Origin: Desulfosarcina alkanivorans
GTDB taxonomy: Bacteria; Desulfobacterota; Desulfobacteria; Desulfobacterales; Desulfosarcinaceae
DNA: 64,000 bases
Assembly: GCF_009688945.1 (NCBI RefSeq)
Contig: NZ_AP021874.1
Coordinates: 744,001-808,000 of the forward strand
Direction: 5' to 3'
A program made the translations under genes and the position numbers. This document shows, one piece after another, positions 1-8,971 of this stretch. The notes under the pieces were generated by a model, which saw only the letters and a program-made list of their open reading frames with translations, did no database searches and was not told where the DNA came from. The stretch's first letter is position 1, and each line of letters opens with the position of its first letter.

Positions 1-25
1 ATCGATTTGCCCATTTTTTGAATAT

Positions 26-514
26 ATGGATCACCATTCAAGAGAAATGTCCGCAAACTTTTCTTCACGGCCCGGGTCAACGATGAACGCATTGGATACC
101 GCCGGATTCCTGGCCGGAATGAAAGAAGTCCAGAAGGCGGAAGCCTGCTATCTGCAACACGTTCGCAGGTGGCCGGCAGATGTAACCGCCTGGAGGGGGT
201 TGATCGGTATGTATGTCCGTTTCAACCTGTGGAAACCGGCAGCAAAAGCCATCGATCGGGCGATGTCAACAGGGGGGGGGAAGACCGAAATCGATTCCCT
301 GAACAGAACGGTAACCAGGCGGATCGATGCCTTGCGGGAGCAGGCCGCCGATGCGCTGTCCAAAGATGATATTGAAACGGCGCGTATGTCCCTGCTCGAG
401 TATCTGGCTGTATTTCCCGGCGATGAGAAGGCGCTGTCTCTCAGATCGGCGATTTACAAAAAGAGCCGACGATCACGGGATTCAAGGGCATCCAACGATA
501 CCGGGATGAATTGA
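26..514 (+). CDS. TPR-like hypothetical protein, possibly 5'-truncated
   Basis: The 162-residue reading frame is helix-rich and has TPR-like periodicity (AEACYLQHVRRWPADVTAW around residues 39-57, then a second pair near 65-80). This suggests a protein-interaction scaffold rather than an enzyme. No Shine-Dalgarno sequence precedes the ATG at 26, and the frame stays open to the left edge of the window, so the real start may lie outside. Later ATGs at 47 and 83 are alternatives. It lies directly upstream of sugar-modifying genes and could be an adaptor like the TPR modules in the large glycosyltransferase at 2503. I do not recognise a specific family. Confidence 0.6.
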   Translation: MDHHSREMSANFSSRPGSTMNALDTAGFLAGMKEVQKAEACYLQHVRRWPADVTAWRGLIGMYVRFNLWKPAAKAIDRAMSTGGGKTEIDSLNRTVTRRIDALREQAADALSKDDIETARMSLLEYLAVFPGDEKALSLRSAIYKKSRRSRDSRASNDTGMN

Positions 515-768
515 TGTTGATGCACACTGCCGACGTGTTCGTGTCGAAGGATGAACATGAGCGGCGATCTGAATGGTGCCGGGACTGGCTGGAGGAAATG
601 CTTTCCACCGCCCCGATTAGGCAGAGCGACCGGCCGCCCTGCGTTGCCAACAAAAAGACGGTTGCAGTGCTGCCTGGCATTACCCGCAGTCTTGGCCGTG
701 AAACCGGACAACCGGCGACTGAAGAAAGAAAAGGATGCTCTCAACCCTATCCTGCTGCCGGCGGTTAA
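514..768 (+). CDS. small ORF, translationally coupled, unknown
   Basis: This 84-residue frame starts with an ATG that overlaps the TGA of the preceding gene by one base (TGATG), an arrangement typical of translational coupling. The N-terminal half is charged and possibly helical (HERRSEWCRDWLEEML); the C-terminal half looks low-information. It matches no family I know. It may be a decayed tail of the upstream gene or noncoding. Otherwise the stretch from 515 to 788 shows nothing recognisable. Confidence 0.25.
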   Translation: MLMHTADVFVSKDEHERRSEWCRDWLEEMLSTAPIRQSDRPPCVANKKTVAVLPGITRSLGRETGQPATEERKGCSQPYPAAGG

Positions 769-788
769 GCTTAAGGGGATAAATCCAT

Positions 789-2351
789 ATGGGTCGGAAC
801 CTTTCAAAAAAAGTCCTGATCATTCAAGAAAACGGGCACCACGCGCGCAATCGTGACTTCCGTGAGTGCTTTTCACTGAAGCGTGCCATGGAAACATTTC
901 ATGTGGGGGCCGATGTCTGGGGAAAAGGCCATGCACGTTTTTCCATTCCCTTCGAACGTATCGTCGAGGATTATGATGCCGTCATCTCACTGGAAAACTA
1001 CGATGACGGCTGGCACCCGGACCTGTCCCGTGTCAGGGTGCCCACGGTCTTCTGGTGCATTGACGCCCACATGGGACCGGAGCGATATGTTGCCTTTGCA
1101 AAAAAGAACCGCTTCGATTGGGTCTTCAATGCGACAAGCTGCTTCGTGGAAGATTTCAAGGCCGCTGCGGGTGAGAGCCTGTGGCTGCCCAATGCATACG
1201 ACAGTTTTTTGATTGATAGATTGGTCAGCGTCCCGAAAACCATTCCACTCGGGTTTTGTGGAAATGTCGTCAACCGCGGGGAGTGGATCGACTACCTGAA
1301 AAAGCGATACGGTCTTCGCCATGATCGCATGGTCATCGGTGCCGACATGGTCAGGGCAGTGAATTCCTATCAAACCCATTGGAATCTGAATGTATCGATC
1401 GATATCAACTACCGAACTTTTGAGACCATGGGGTGCCGTACGCTCCTGCTGACCAATTATTCCCCGGACCTGCCCCATCTATTCGATTTGGACCGGCATC
1501 TCTTGTGCTATCGAAACAAAGCCGATTTGGACCATCTCATCGGTCAGGTCGTCTCGAATCCTGAGCATTTCGAAACAATAGCAGGAAATGGATACGATCA
1601 TGTCAAAGCTCATCATACCTACGTCAACCGGGCCAGGACCATACTTGAGAAGATTGAGTTGATTTCATCGACCCATAACGATGATGGCGTCAATGTTCGA
1701 CAATATAAAAAAAACGATTTGCCGGCCAGGATTTTCACTGCACAATATGGAGAAGAGGTTGTCCTCTGGAGATACTTTAAAAACAAGAAAAGAGGCTTTC
1801 TGGTGGATATCGGGGCTGCTGATGGCGTTCGATATTCAAATTCGAGGTACCTCATCAAATATTATGACTGGCGTGGCATTCTGGTGGAACCTCACCCTGA
1901 ATTTGTCAAAAGATTGGCCCTTTTATACGATGATCAACCGGACATCTCCATCTGTCCCTATGCGATTGCAGAGAAGGAGGAAATCCGGCCATTTTTCATG
2001 TATGGCAAAGATAAACACGCACAGGTATCTACGCTGTCTGAAAATTTCAGAGACAGGGCCATTGCCAGGCATGGCGATAAATATCTTCCGCCGATAAAAA
2101 TCCAGACGAAACCAATCCGAAATGTTCTCCAGGAATTAAATTCTCCCCGAGAGATCGATTTTATGTCCGTGGACTGTGAGGGAACAGATATGCAAGTGCT
2201 TCGTTCAATGGATTGGGAAAACTATCGGGTGAAATTGGTTTGTGTGGAACACTCGATGGAGAGAGACGGCTTGACGCAGTTCATGCAGCAAAAAGGGTTC
2301 GCTTTTTTTGATGCCACGGAGGGGAACAGTTTTTTTTTCAGGACAGGTTAA
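789..2351 (+). CDS. CgeB-type glycosyltransferase fused to FkbM-type methyltransferase
   Basis: A 520-residue two-domain protein. Residues 8-290 resemble CgeB/GT1-like glycosyltransferases: an N-terminal Rossmann strand KKVLIIQENGHHAR, then the donor-side region YRTFETMGCRTLLLTNYSPD near 210-230. Residues about 310-515 are an FkbM-family SAM-dependent O-methyltransferase with the SAM loop VDIGAADG near 338 and the acidic strand GILVEPHPE. The likely job is to add and O-methylate a sugar. An AAGGGG lies 10 bases before the ATG. By eye the methyltransferase half is more AT-rich than the transferase half, hinting at a recent join. The neighbouring large glycosyltransferase and the flagellin 7 kb away suggest flagellin or surface glycan as substrate; that is inference. 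Confidence 0.8.
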   Translation: MGRNLSKKVLIIQENGHHARNRDFRECFSLKRAMETFHVGADVWGKGHARFSIPFERIVEDYDAVISLENYDDGWHPDLSRVRVPTVFWCIDAHMGPERYVAFAKKNRFDWVFNATSCFVEDFKAAAGESLWLPNAYDSFLIDRLVSVPKTIPLGFCGNVVNRGEWIDYLKKRYGLRHDRMVIGADMVRAVNSYQTHWNLNVSIDINYRTFETMGCRTLLLTNYSPDLPHLFDLDRHLLCYRNKADLDHLIGQVVSNPEHFETIAGNGYDHVKAHHTYVNRARTILEKIELISSTHNDDGVNVRQYKKNDLPARIFTAQYGEEVVLWRYFKNKKRGFLVDIGAADGVRYSNSRYLIKYYDWRGILVEPHPEFVKRLALLYDDQPDISICPYAIAEKEEIRPFFMYGKDKHAQVSTLSENFRDRAIARHGDKYLPPIKIQTKPIRNVLQELNSPREIDFMSVDCEGTDMQVLRSMDWENYRVKLVCVEHSMERDGLTQFMQQKGFAFFDATEGNSFFFRTG

Positions 2352-2502
2352 TCCCGTATCGGTTCACGGAGGATGGGGTGCCGGAGAAGCGTGAAGGGCG
2401 TTACAATTTCTATCGGTAGCAGGACGGAGACCGCAATTTTATCTTGCTGTGATTTAATCTCTCAATCCTGTAAAAATTACAATGACCCAAGGAGACTCGG
2501 CC

Positions 2503-5500
2503 TTGAAAGTCCGAATAGACCACTACCCGCACGGGGACCTGATCATCTTTCATCATTTACTCGAAACCCGTTCGTTTGATCCCCGGGAACGGCTCTATCG
2601 TTTTATCGAGCCTTTGGAAAAATGCCAGATCCCTTTTGTGCTTGGCGTTTCTCCAGCTTTGATCAATCGCACATCCGACATTCATTTTTTAAGATCACTG
2701 AAATATTGTGAGATCGCCATGATGGGATTCAGTCATGGATGGCATGATTTCTCCGCGAATTGGTATGCGATTCAAGACCATCAATCCGCTGGTGGTGAAT
2801 TTGCACAGGACGATCAAACCACGGTGTTCGAAAAACTGTCTCGAGGGGTGGATATCCTTTCCGAATTCAAGGTGGATACATTTATCGCACCGTTCAATGT
2901 GTACAATCAGTTTGTGCTGGATGCGTTGAACAGGCTGGGGTTCAAGACCGTTATGGGCGGGGCGGAAACTGTTAAGTATAACATGGACAAACTGGATCAT
3001 GGAGACCTGGCACTGGATTTATGCCAGCCTCCTTTTTTTAATTCCAGTAAAAACCTTCTGGCTCATGTACACGATGCGCACAAAATGAAAAAAACCATTG
3101 GTCTTCAGTGGATTTATGAAGCCTCCGCAGACCTCGATCACTGGCGGAAGATCGCAGAAACGATCCGTCAACTGAATGCCGATGCCGATGTTTTCCATGG
3201 GAAGACCAAAAATCCTGAATCGACCCGGCGCACAGAGGCTGCAGTCGGTCAAAAAATACTTCAGCCCGTAAACCTGCCCATCGCCATCGTTACCGAAACC
3301 CTGAATTATGTATCGGGGGGCGTGCGGTGTATCGTTGAAGTCCTGAACCGCCTTTCAAGAAGAGGTTACCAGGCATCCTGCTATGTCACCAACCCCGACC
3401 TGAGATGTGAATGGCTGGACACCGATTTTCCGATCCTGCCGGTATCGGAATTCCATAAATTCGATGGGATTGCCATCAGCCCCTATTCGCCGACGGCCGA
3501 GATCGTGTCGCGTTCCAATGCCGCCGGTAAATTTTACTGGGTTCATTCGTATGAACCGAAGTTTCCCGAACTGACCGGACGCGCGGACGAATGGCGCATC
3601 ATGTCCGAGGCATCCTACCGGTATGACAATCTCCAGTATTTTGCCGTATCCACCTACGTCAAAATGATCCTCGATCTGATATACAGAAGAAAGGTGTTGA
3701 CGCCACTGGTGCCGGGGGGGGTGGATACGTCCCTGTTCAAGCCTGATGACAAGGAAGGTGGGCAGTTGAAGGTCATGTTTCTCAGCCGTGAACACCGGTT
3801 CCGGGGTGGTCACGAGATCATTGAGGCCCTGCAGACCGTTCATGACAATGGCATAAACGTGAATGCCTATGTAATGGGTGCACCGGTTGATATGGGGGGC
3901 ATCCCCCATGAATACCATCCGCCTTTGCCCCAGAAAGAATTTGCGGCCCTTTTGGGGAAGATGGATGTTTTCGTTCATGCCAGCCACTTTGAAGGACTTC
4001 CCCTGCCTCCGCTGGAAGCCATGGCGTGCGGTTGCGCCGTGATTTCCACGAACGTCGGCGCCAGCGACTACCTGCTGGATGGATTCAATGCCATCGTGGT
4101 GCCTCCCGGACGCGCGAACAGGATCGCCGATGCCGTCAAATTGCTTGCACACGACCCTGACCTGCGCAGGCGTATCCAGAAACAGGGACTTGAAACCGTC
4201 AGAAGCAGTTATACCTGGGAACACACTACCGATCGACTGCTGGAAGCGTTGACGGAAGGCATTTCGCTGAGAAATTCCAGACCTGCCCCCCCCAGGCCGG
4301 AAGCGCCCTCCGGGCCTGTCCGTCGCAGGCGAAGCACGGCAGGCGGACGCAAGCCTTGCCGGGTCAGCGCCATCGTATCGGCGTACAACTCGGAAAAATT
4401 CATTCGCGGATGCCTTGACGATCTGGAATCACAGACGATCTCGGATCAATTGGAAATTGTGGTCGTCAATAGCGGCTCGCAGCAAAATGAGGAAGACATT
4501 GTCAGGGCGTACCAGGAACGATACCCAAACATAACCTATCTGAAGACCGGGCATCGGGAACCGGTATACCAGGCGTGGAACAGGGCCATCCGGGTTGCCA
4601 AAGGCAAGTACATCACCAATGCCAACACCGATGACCGCCATCGCAGGGATGCTTTTGAAGTCATGGCAAACGTGATGGACGCCCTGCCTGAAATTGCATT
4701 GGTCTACGCAGATGTGATCATTACGGAACAGGAGAATGAGACCTTCGACCAATGCACGCCTTCAGGCAGCTACCACTGGCGGGATTTCGACAGGCAATCC
4801 CTGCTGGAAGGCAGATGTTTTATCGGTCCGCAGCCCATGTGGCGCAAATCCGTTCATGATGAGTATGGGTTCTTCGATGAATCTTACATAACCTCCGGAG
4901 ACTTTGAATTCTGGTTGCGGATATCCCAGAGTCACCGGTTCCTTCACTTGCCGGTGCAGCTGGGATTGTATTTGAACTCCCCGCAGAGCATCGAACATCG
5001 CAACCGCGAATTACAGCAAAAGGAAAACCGGCGTTTATTGGCCCTTTACCGGCAGGCACACGAAGACGCGCAAATTATACGGCGTCGGTTCGGCATGTCC
5101 GCCTCCCTGGTTGAACACAGGCCCGCTGGTAATTCCATGGGCGCGGATCCGGATGAACCAATGCCGGAAAAACTCATCCAACGGGTGCAATGCCATCGGC
5201 GAAAAGAGGAGTACGACCTGGCCACGACCATATTATCCAGGGCGATTAAACAAAACCCGGGCGCCAGGATCCTGTATGATCTACTTTGTGATATTTTGCT
5301 CGACACGGAGCAGTACGATGAGGTCCTCACGGTGGTGAAGCAAAACCGGGCGGGAAAGTGGGATCGTCGTGCCTTGGAATTGAGTGCCACCGCGCTTGAA
5401 AGAGCCGGGCGATATGCGGAGGCCCGAAACGTGCTGGACAAGGCATTTTTAAACGGCCATCGATCCGCCTGCCTTTTAACGCTCAAGGGGCTCGTCGCTC

Positions 5501-7083
5501 ACCGGGATGGCGATCCGGACGCTGCCATGGCGTGCTTCAGACAGGCCATCCATCAGGACGCGGCCTATGGTCCGGCGTATGCGAACAGTGGATTGATGCA
5601 CATCGAAAACGGGGATGCCGCCCGCGGCCTGATTCTGTTGGAAAAGGCATTTTTGAAAACGCCATGCGATCTCCAGGTCCTGACCGACTATCACACGGCG
5701 GTTTCCGCGTCAGGGGACTGCCAGGCTGCGGAACCCCATTTCCGAAAGGCGTTGGGGCAGAATCCGGATCATAAGAAATTGAACTATTTTTATATCGACA
5801 TCCTTATCCAACAGCAAAAATTCCAAGACGCGATGGCGCAAATTGAACGTGCGATTGCCACATTCGGTGTCGGAGACGGTATTTTGGGGCCCGCAGTTAA
5901 CATCAGAAACAAGATCGGCAAATCGGACTTGAACAGGGCCCCCGAGCACCAACGTATTTCGTTGTGCATGATTGTCAAAGATGAAGAAAACAATCTGGCC
6001 GGCGCCCTTTTGAGTGCAAAAGGGATCGCTGACGAAATGATTGTCGTGGACACGGGGTCCGGCGATCATACCCGGGACATCGCGCGAATTTTCGGGGCCA
6101 CCGTCTATGATTTCGTTTGGAACGGCAATTTCGCTGATGCCAGGAACCGGGCGCTTTCCATGGCCTGCGGTGATTGGATTTTCGTTCTGGATGCAGACGA
6201 ACAGGTTTCGCCCAGAGACCATGAAGCGATCAAGCGGTTGGTGGGCGCCAAGGACAACCGCATGCGTTCCTTTTCATTTGCCACCCGCAACTATGTGAAC
6301 GACGTGGGGGTCGAAGGGTGGCAGGCGAATGACGGCGCGTACACCGAAGAGGCGGGCACCGGGTGGTATCCCAGCACCAAGGTCAGGCTGTTTCCCAACC
6401 TGCCATCCGTTCGTTTCGAGAATGCCGTCCATGAAAAAGTGGACGAGAGCCTGGAACGTTCGGCGATAGCGGTCTTGCCGTCGGAAATACCGATCCACCA
6501 CTTCGGCGACCTGGATGCCGACCGCACCGCACGAAAAAAACGGGCCTATTATCAACTCGGGAAGACGAAACTGCTAACAGAGGGAAGTCAGGATGCGTTG
6601 GTCGAACATGCTATCCAGGCGGGCGAAACCGGAGATTTTGAAAACGCCATTGCCCTGTGGTCAAAAGTATTGGCAGCCGATCCCGGGTATGCCAAAGCCT
6701 ACTTTAATCTGGGATACGCTTATATCCAGCTGGGCCAGTACAGAAACGCAAGGGCTGCATCGCTGAAGGCCCTTGAAATCGATCCGGACTTGAAAGAAGC
6801 CTCCCTGAACCTGTCACTTTGCGAATTGCGGACCGGCGATGTTGAACAATCAATTCAAATTCTGGAAAGGTTCCTCCAGCGGTTTCCTGACCACCCCATG
6901 GCAATGGGCAATCTCGGGGTGGCCTATTGTACGGGCGGCCAGAAAGAAAAGGGCAAGGACTATCTTAATCGGGTGGCGCGCATGGGGTTCGACAGCCGGG
7001 AATTTGTGGCCCGGCACGCAGCGGAGATGAGGACGGCCGGAAGGTCGGATCGGGAGGCGGCGCTGCTTGCGGCTGTCGCCTGA
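2503..7083 (+). CDS. giant multidomain glycosyltransferase (deacetylase-like, GT4, GT2, TPR, GT2, TPR)
   Basis: I place the start at TTG 2503 because AAGGAG (2489-2494) lies 8 bases before it; the upstream in-frame ATG at 2482 has no ribosome binding site. The protein has about 1526 residues. In order: a polysaccharide-deacetylase-like N-terminus (1-230, HYPHGDLIIFHH); a GT4 glycosyltransferase (about 257-600) with the E-x7-E region EGLPLPPLEAMACG; a basic linker; a GT2 domain (about 620-850) with NTDDRHR as DXD-like metal site; TPR repeats (about 875-1130); a second GT2 (about 1150-1370) with CMIVKDEENN and VLDADEQ; and C-terminal TPRs to 1500. The TPRs could dock the acceptor protein, as in other TPR-carrying protein glycosyltransferases. 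Flagellin is the nearest obvious acceptor (inference). Confidence 0.85.
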   Translation: MKVRIDHYPHGDLIIFHHLLETRSFDPRERLYRFIEPLEKCQIPFVLGVSPALINRTSDIHFLRSLKYCEIAMMGFSHGWHDFSANWYAIQDHQSAGGEFAQDDQTTVFEKLSRGVDILSEFKVDTFIAPFNVYNQFVLDALNRLGFKTVMGGAETVKYNMDKLDHGDLALDLCQPPFFNSSKNLLAHVHDAHKMKKTIGLQWIYEASADLDHWRKIAETIRQLNADADVFHGKTKNPESTRRTEAAVGQKILQPVNLPIAIVTETLNYVSGGVRCIVEVLNRLSRRGYQASCYVTNPDLRCEWLDTDFPILPVSEFHKFDGIAISPYSPTAEIVSRSNAAGKFYWVHSYEPKFPELTGRADEWRIMSEASYRYDNLQYFAVSTYVKMILDLIYRRKVLTPLVPGGVDTSLFKPDDKEGGQLKVMFLSREHRFRGGHEIIEALQTVHDNGINVNAYVMGAPVDMGGIPHEYHPPLPQKEFAALLGKMDVFVHASHFEGLPLPPLEAMACGCAVISTNVGASDYLLDGFNAIVVPPGRANRIADAVKLLAHDPDLRRRIQKQGLETVRSSYTWEHTTDRLLEALTEGISLRNSRPAPPRPEAPSGPVRRRRSTAGGRKPCRVSAIVSAYNSEKFIRGCLDDLESQTISDQLEIVVVNSGSQQNEEDIVRAYQERYPNITYLKTGHREPVYQAWNRAIRVAKGKYITNANTDDRHRRDAFEVMANVMDALPEIALVYADVIITEQENETFDQCTPSGSYHWRDFDRQSLLEGRCFIGPQPMWRKSVHDEYGFFDESYITSGDFEFWLRISQSHRFLHLPVQLGLYLNSPQSIEHRNRELQQKENRRLLALYRQAHEDAQIIRRRFGMSASLVEHRPAGNSMGADPDEPMPEKLIQRVQCHRRKEEYDLATTILSRAIKQNPGARILYDLLCDILLDTEQYDEVLTVVKQNRAGKWDRRALELSATALERAGRYAEARNVLDKAFLNGHRSACLLTLKGLVAHRDGDPDAAMACFRQAIHQDAAYGPAYANSGLMHIENGDAARGLILLEKAFLKTPCDLQVLTDYHTAVSASGDCQAAEPHFRKALGQNPDHKKLNYFYIDILIQQQKFQDAMAQIERAIATFGVGDGILGPAVNIRNKIGKSDLNRAPEHQRISLCMIVKDEENNLAGALLSAKGIADEMIVVDTGSGDHTRDIARIFGATVYDFVWNGNFADARNRALSMACGDWIFVLDADEQVSPRDHEAIKRLVGAKDNRMRSFSFATRNYVNDVGVEGWQANDGAYTEEAGTGWYPSTKVRLFPNLPSVRFENAVHEKVDESLERSAIAVLPSEIPIHHFGDLDADRTARKKRAYYQLGKTKLLTEGSQDALVEHAIQAGETGDFENAIALWSKVLAADPGYAKAYFNLGYAYIQLGQYRNARAASLKALEIDPDLKEASLNLSLCELRTGDVEQSIQILERFLQRFPDHPMAMGNLGVAYCTGGQKEKGKDYLNRVARMGFDSREFVARHAAEMRTAGRSDREAALLAAVA

Positions 7084-7271
7084 CGCTCGACCGGCAGCGG
7101 TGTTATGACGCCGGCGTGACCTGGGTGAGGCGTTGATCCGGCGCCGGCTGTCTTCCGCTTATGGGGAGGCCAGCTGGGATCTGAAGGGCCAAAATAGGAT
7201 ACAATCGCTCTGTCATGCATCCGTTGAAGATGTAATCGAAGCAGGGCGGGGGACGGATAAAAAACAAAAAA

Positions 7272-7297
7272 GGGGGCCGGCAGGCTCCCTTTTTTTG
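7272..7297. terminator. bidirectional intrinsic terminator
   Basis: A 7-bp stem (GGGGGCC/GGCTCCC, one G-T pair on the plus strand) is followed by seven T on the plus side and preceded by an A-tract on the other. It sits between the convergent giant glycosyltransferase and flaF, as expected of a shared terminator. The helix is better formed in the plus-strand RNA. Confidence 0.7.
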
Positions 7298-7321
7298 ATG
7301 GAAAAAATTTTGCCGCAGCAG

Positions 7322-7744
7322 TTATACGGCGCGAATATTTTGAACGGCTGCTGCCGGTTGGGCGCCGGTGCCGGGAGTGCTGCGCAGGCCGGCGGCAATG
7401 TTGAGATTGATGTTGATGACAATGGCCAGCTTGTCAGGCTCAGGATAGGCCATGATATTGAAGATGCGCTTGTCGATAAAGGCACTCAGACTCAAGAGAC
7501 TTTCCCGAAGTTCCTTCGGCAGTTGGTTTTTTTCATCCAGGAGTTCACCCTGAATGATGCTCCACACCCGTTGATTGTAATTCAAGGCTTCATCCAGCCT
7601 GTCTTTCCGGTCAACGTCATCCCAGTGCTCCCGACAATAGTTCAACTTCAAGGCGGCTTCGGTGAGCACACGGGCCTCGGTTTCCCGCCCGGATATGGTC
7701 TCTTTCTCGATGCTCTGATAGGCTTGCAACGGGTTAGGATACAC
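7322..7744 (-). CDS. flaF: flagellar biosynthesis regulator FlaF
   Basis: FlaF in Caulobacter works with FlbT to control flagellin translation and secretion. The sequence fits this small all-helical family, beginning VYPNPLQAYQSIEKE. I place the start at GTG 7744 because AGGAGG (plus positions 7754-7759) is 9 bases upstream; the upstream in-frame ATGs at 7771 and 7765 place that site inside the coding region. This gives 140 residues, somewhat longer than alphaproteobacterial members. It overlaps the end of flbT by 11 bases and is last in the flagellin-D1-like-flbT-flaF operon. Confidence 0.82.
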   Translation of the reverse strand: MYPNPLQAYQSIEKETISGRETEARVLTEAALKLNYCREHWDDVDRKDRLDEALNYNQRVWSIIQGELLDEKNQLPKELRESLLSLSAFIDKRIFNIMAYPEPDKLAIVININLNIAAGLRSTPGTGAQPAAAVQNIRAV

Positions 7745-8123
7745 GTGAGATAACCTCCTGTTCATAGTCAATCAAGCTTTTGGCTGTTTTGAGCGCCGCA
7801 TAATACTGGCACTTCAGGATCTGATCATTCATCTGGTCAACAATCGTGAGTGAACTGGGCGCCGCCTTGATAAATTCATTCACGAATTTCCAGTAATTCT
7901 TGTGGTGCAGGGTCAGATGGTTCTCATCGATGTACATCAGCTGGACGACGAAGTATATGCGGCGGGCCGGGGAATAGGCGTCCGATTCGTTCATGATGTC
8001 CTTGTCCCTGAGGATGGGGACCTTGTTTTCAAAGAATAACTCGGTTTTGGAGGAGCCATTGGTGACGACGGCGCCGCCGATGACGATGCGTTCGCCGGGT
8101 TTCAGAGAAATTTTAAGTGCCAT
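7734..8123 (-). CDS. flbT: flagellin post-transcriptional regulator FlbT
   Basis: FlbT binds the flagellin 5' untranslated region and promotes decay of the message in Caulobacter. This 129-residue protein carries the family's features: N-terminal LKPGERIVIGGAVVTNG, then SPARRIYFVVQLMY and a helical C-terminus. It lies 34 bases after the D1-like gene and overlaps flaF, in the flagellin operon. No strong ribosome binding site precedes the ATG. The structured flagellin leader at 9791-9905 is its plausible target. Confidence 0.85.
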   Translation of the reverse strand: MALKISLKPGERIVIGGAVVTNGSSKTELFFENKVPILRDKDIMNESDAYSPARRIYFVVQLMYIDENHLTLHHKNYWKFVNEFIKAAPSSLTIVDQMNDQILKCQYYAALKTAKSLIDYEQEVISRVS

Positions 8124-8157
8124 TTTGAAAACCGTATGTGTTTTGTGGCGTCAGCGC

Positions 8158-8835
8158 CTATTGCATCTGCGTGATGCGGTTGGCATCCTGGGTCAACAGG
8201 TCGCGTTTGCGGTCCAGAATCGTCTGGGCGCCATTGAGCAAGTCCAAGGTGTTGCTAATCTGCTCATCGGTGGCATCTGCCGGCAGATCCGGAATGTCGA
8301 GCCCGTCCGGGCCCGGGTCGATCGGGAGCCGGTGAACATTGATTTCCATAAGGGTAAAACCAAGATTCACCTTCTGCAGCGGATGCTCATCATTTCCCGA
8401 AGCGGACAATATGCGTTGGGCCCCGCTGTCCTCCGGCGGGAATGAGAGCCTGTCGATCTGATGTCGCAATGCGGAAAAGCTTTTCAGTATGGCCACCCGT
8501 TCTTCGCTTCCCGGGGGAAAGGGCGGGTACTGTTTCATGATTTCCGAAAGCGACGATTTCATCTGTGCAATTCGTGCACCAATGTTTTTCATCGCCTCAT
8601 CGGCGGTGCGGATGCTTTTAGCCGCACTGTTCATTACCGAGTCTACCGTTTTGAGTTTCCGGAGCGCATAACCGGCAGATGCGGTTTTCAGGTTGATGCC
8701 GTCATCCTTGAAACGGTCGGCGTCGACCGTTTTGCCAGGCTTCCGGTCGGCTGCCGCGTCATGGAGGTCATGTCGAATCGGATCTTTCGATAGCGCCTGC
8801 GGTTGGCTGTTTGTTATGCCCGCTATTTTCATCAT
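8158..8835 (-). CDS. flagellin-D1-like accessory protein, unknown function
   Basis: A 225-residue protein between flagellin and flbT. No family is certain, but residues about 72-135 (IRTADEAMKNIGARIAQMK and ALRHQIDRLSF) resemble the D1 coiled-coil of flagellins, whose pattern is a helix of the kind VxxGxxxIxxLLxRMxEL followed by LxxEIDRIA. The conserved flagellin N- and C-terminal D0 helices are missing, so it should not polymerise as filament by itself. Position suggests a role in flagellin export, stability or feedback. Start at ATG 8835 or the adjacent ATG 8832, with GGAAGG upstream. Confidence 0.6.
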   Translation of the reverse strand: MMKIAGITNSQPQALSKDPIRHDLHDAAADRKPGKTVDADRFKDDGINLKTASAGYALRKLKTVDSVMNSAAKSIRTADEAMKNIGARIAQMKSSLSEIMKQYPPFPPGSEERVAILKSFSALRHQIDRLSFPPEDSGAQRILSASGNDEHPLQKVNLGFTLMEINVHRLPIDPGPDGLDIPDLPADATDEQISNTLDLLNGAQTILDRKRDLLTQDANRITQMQ

Positions 8836-8911
8836 GCGCCTTCCAGTATGAAAGTAAAATCAAAAGACACGTAAACGGAAACGCCGCATAGCCTGTTCAC
8901 TGCAAGGTAAA

Positions 8912-8937
8912 CGAGGGAGAGGTTACCCCCTCCCTCG
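8912..8937 (-). terminator. hairpin downstream of flagellin
   Basis: CGAGGGAG (8912-8919) and CTCCCTCG (8930-8937) form an 8-bp perfect stem directly after the flagellin stop on the minus strand, followed by only a short T run. It may end most transcripts at flagellin while letting some continue into the D1-like gene, flbT and flaF, giving more flagellin than regulator mRNA, or it may protect the flagellin 3' end. Confidence 0.6.
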
Positions 8938-8971
8938 CGTTGACTATCGGTGCGTTGTTGTAAAGTCAGGA

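Noticed and set aside
551..856. 101-codon frame overlapping the small coupled ORF
   Set aside because: It runs across the ribosome binding site and start of the glycosyltransferase-methyltransferase gene in another frame and has no recognisable sequence.
3355..4224. 289-codon open frame on the minus strand
   Set aside because: It is fully antisense to the GT4 domain of the giant glycosyltransferase, has no ribosome binding site, and encodes nothing recognisable. High-GC coding DNA commonly leaves such shadows.
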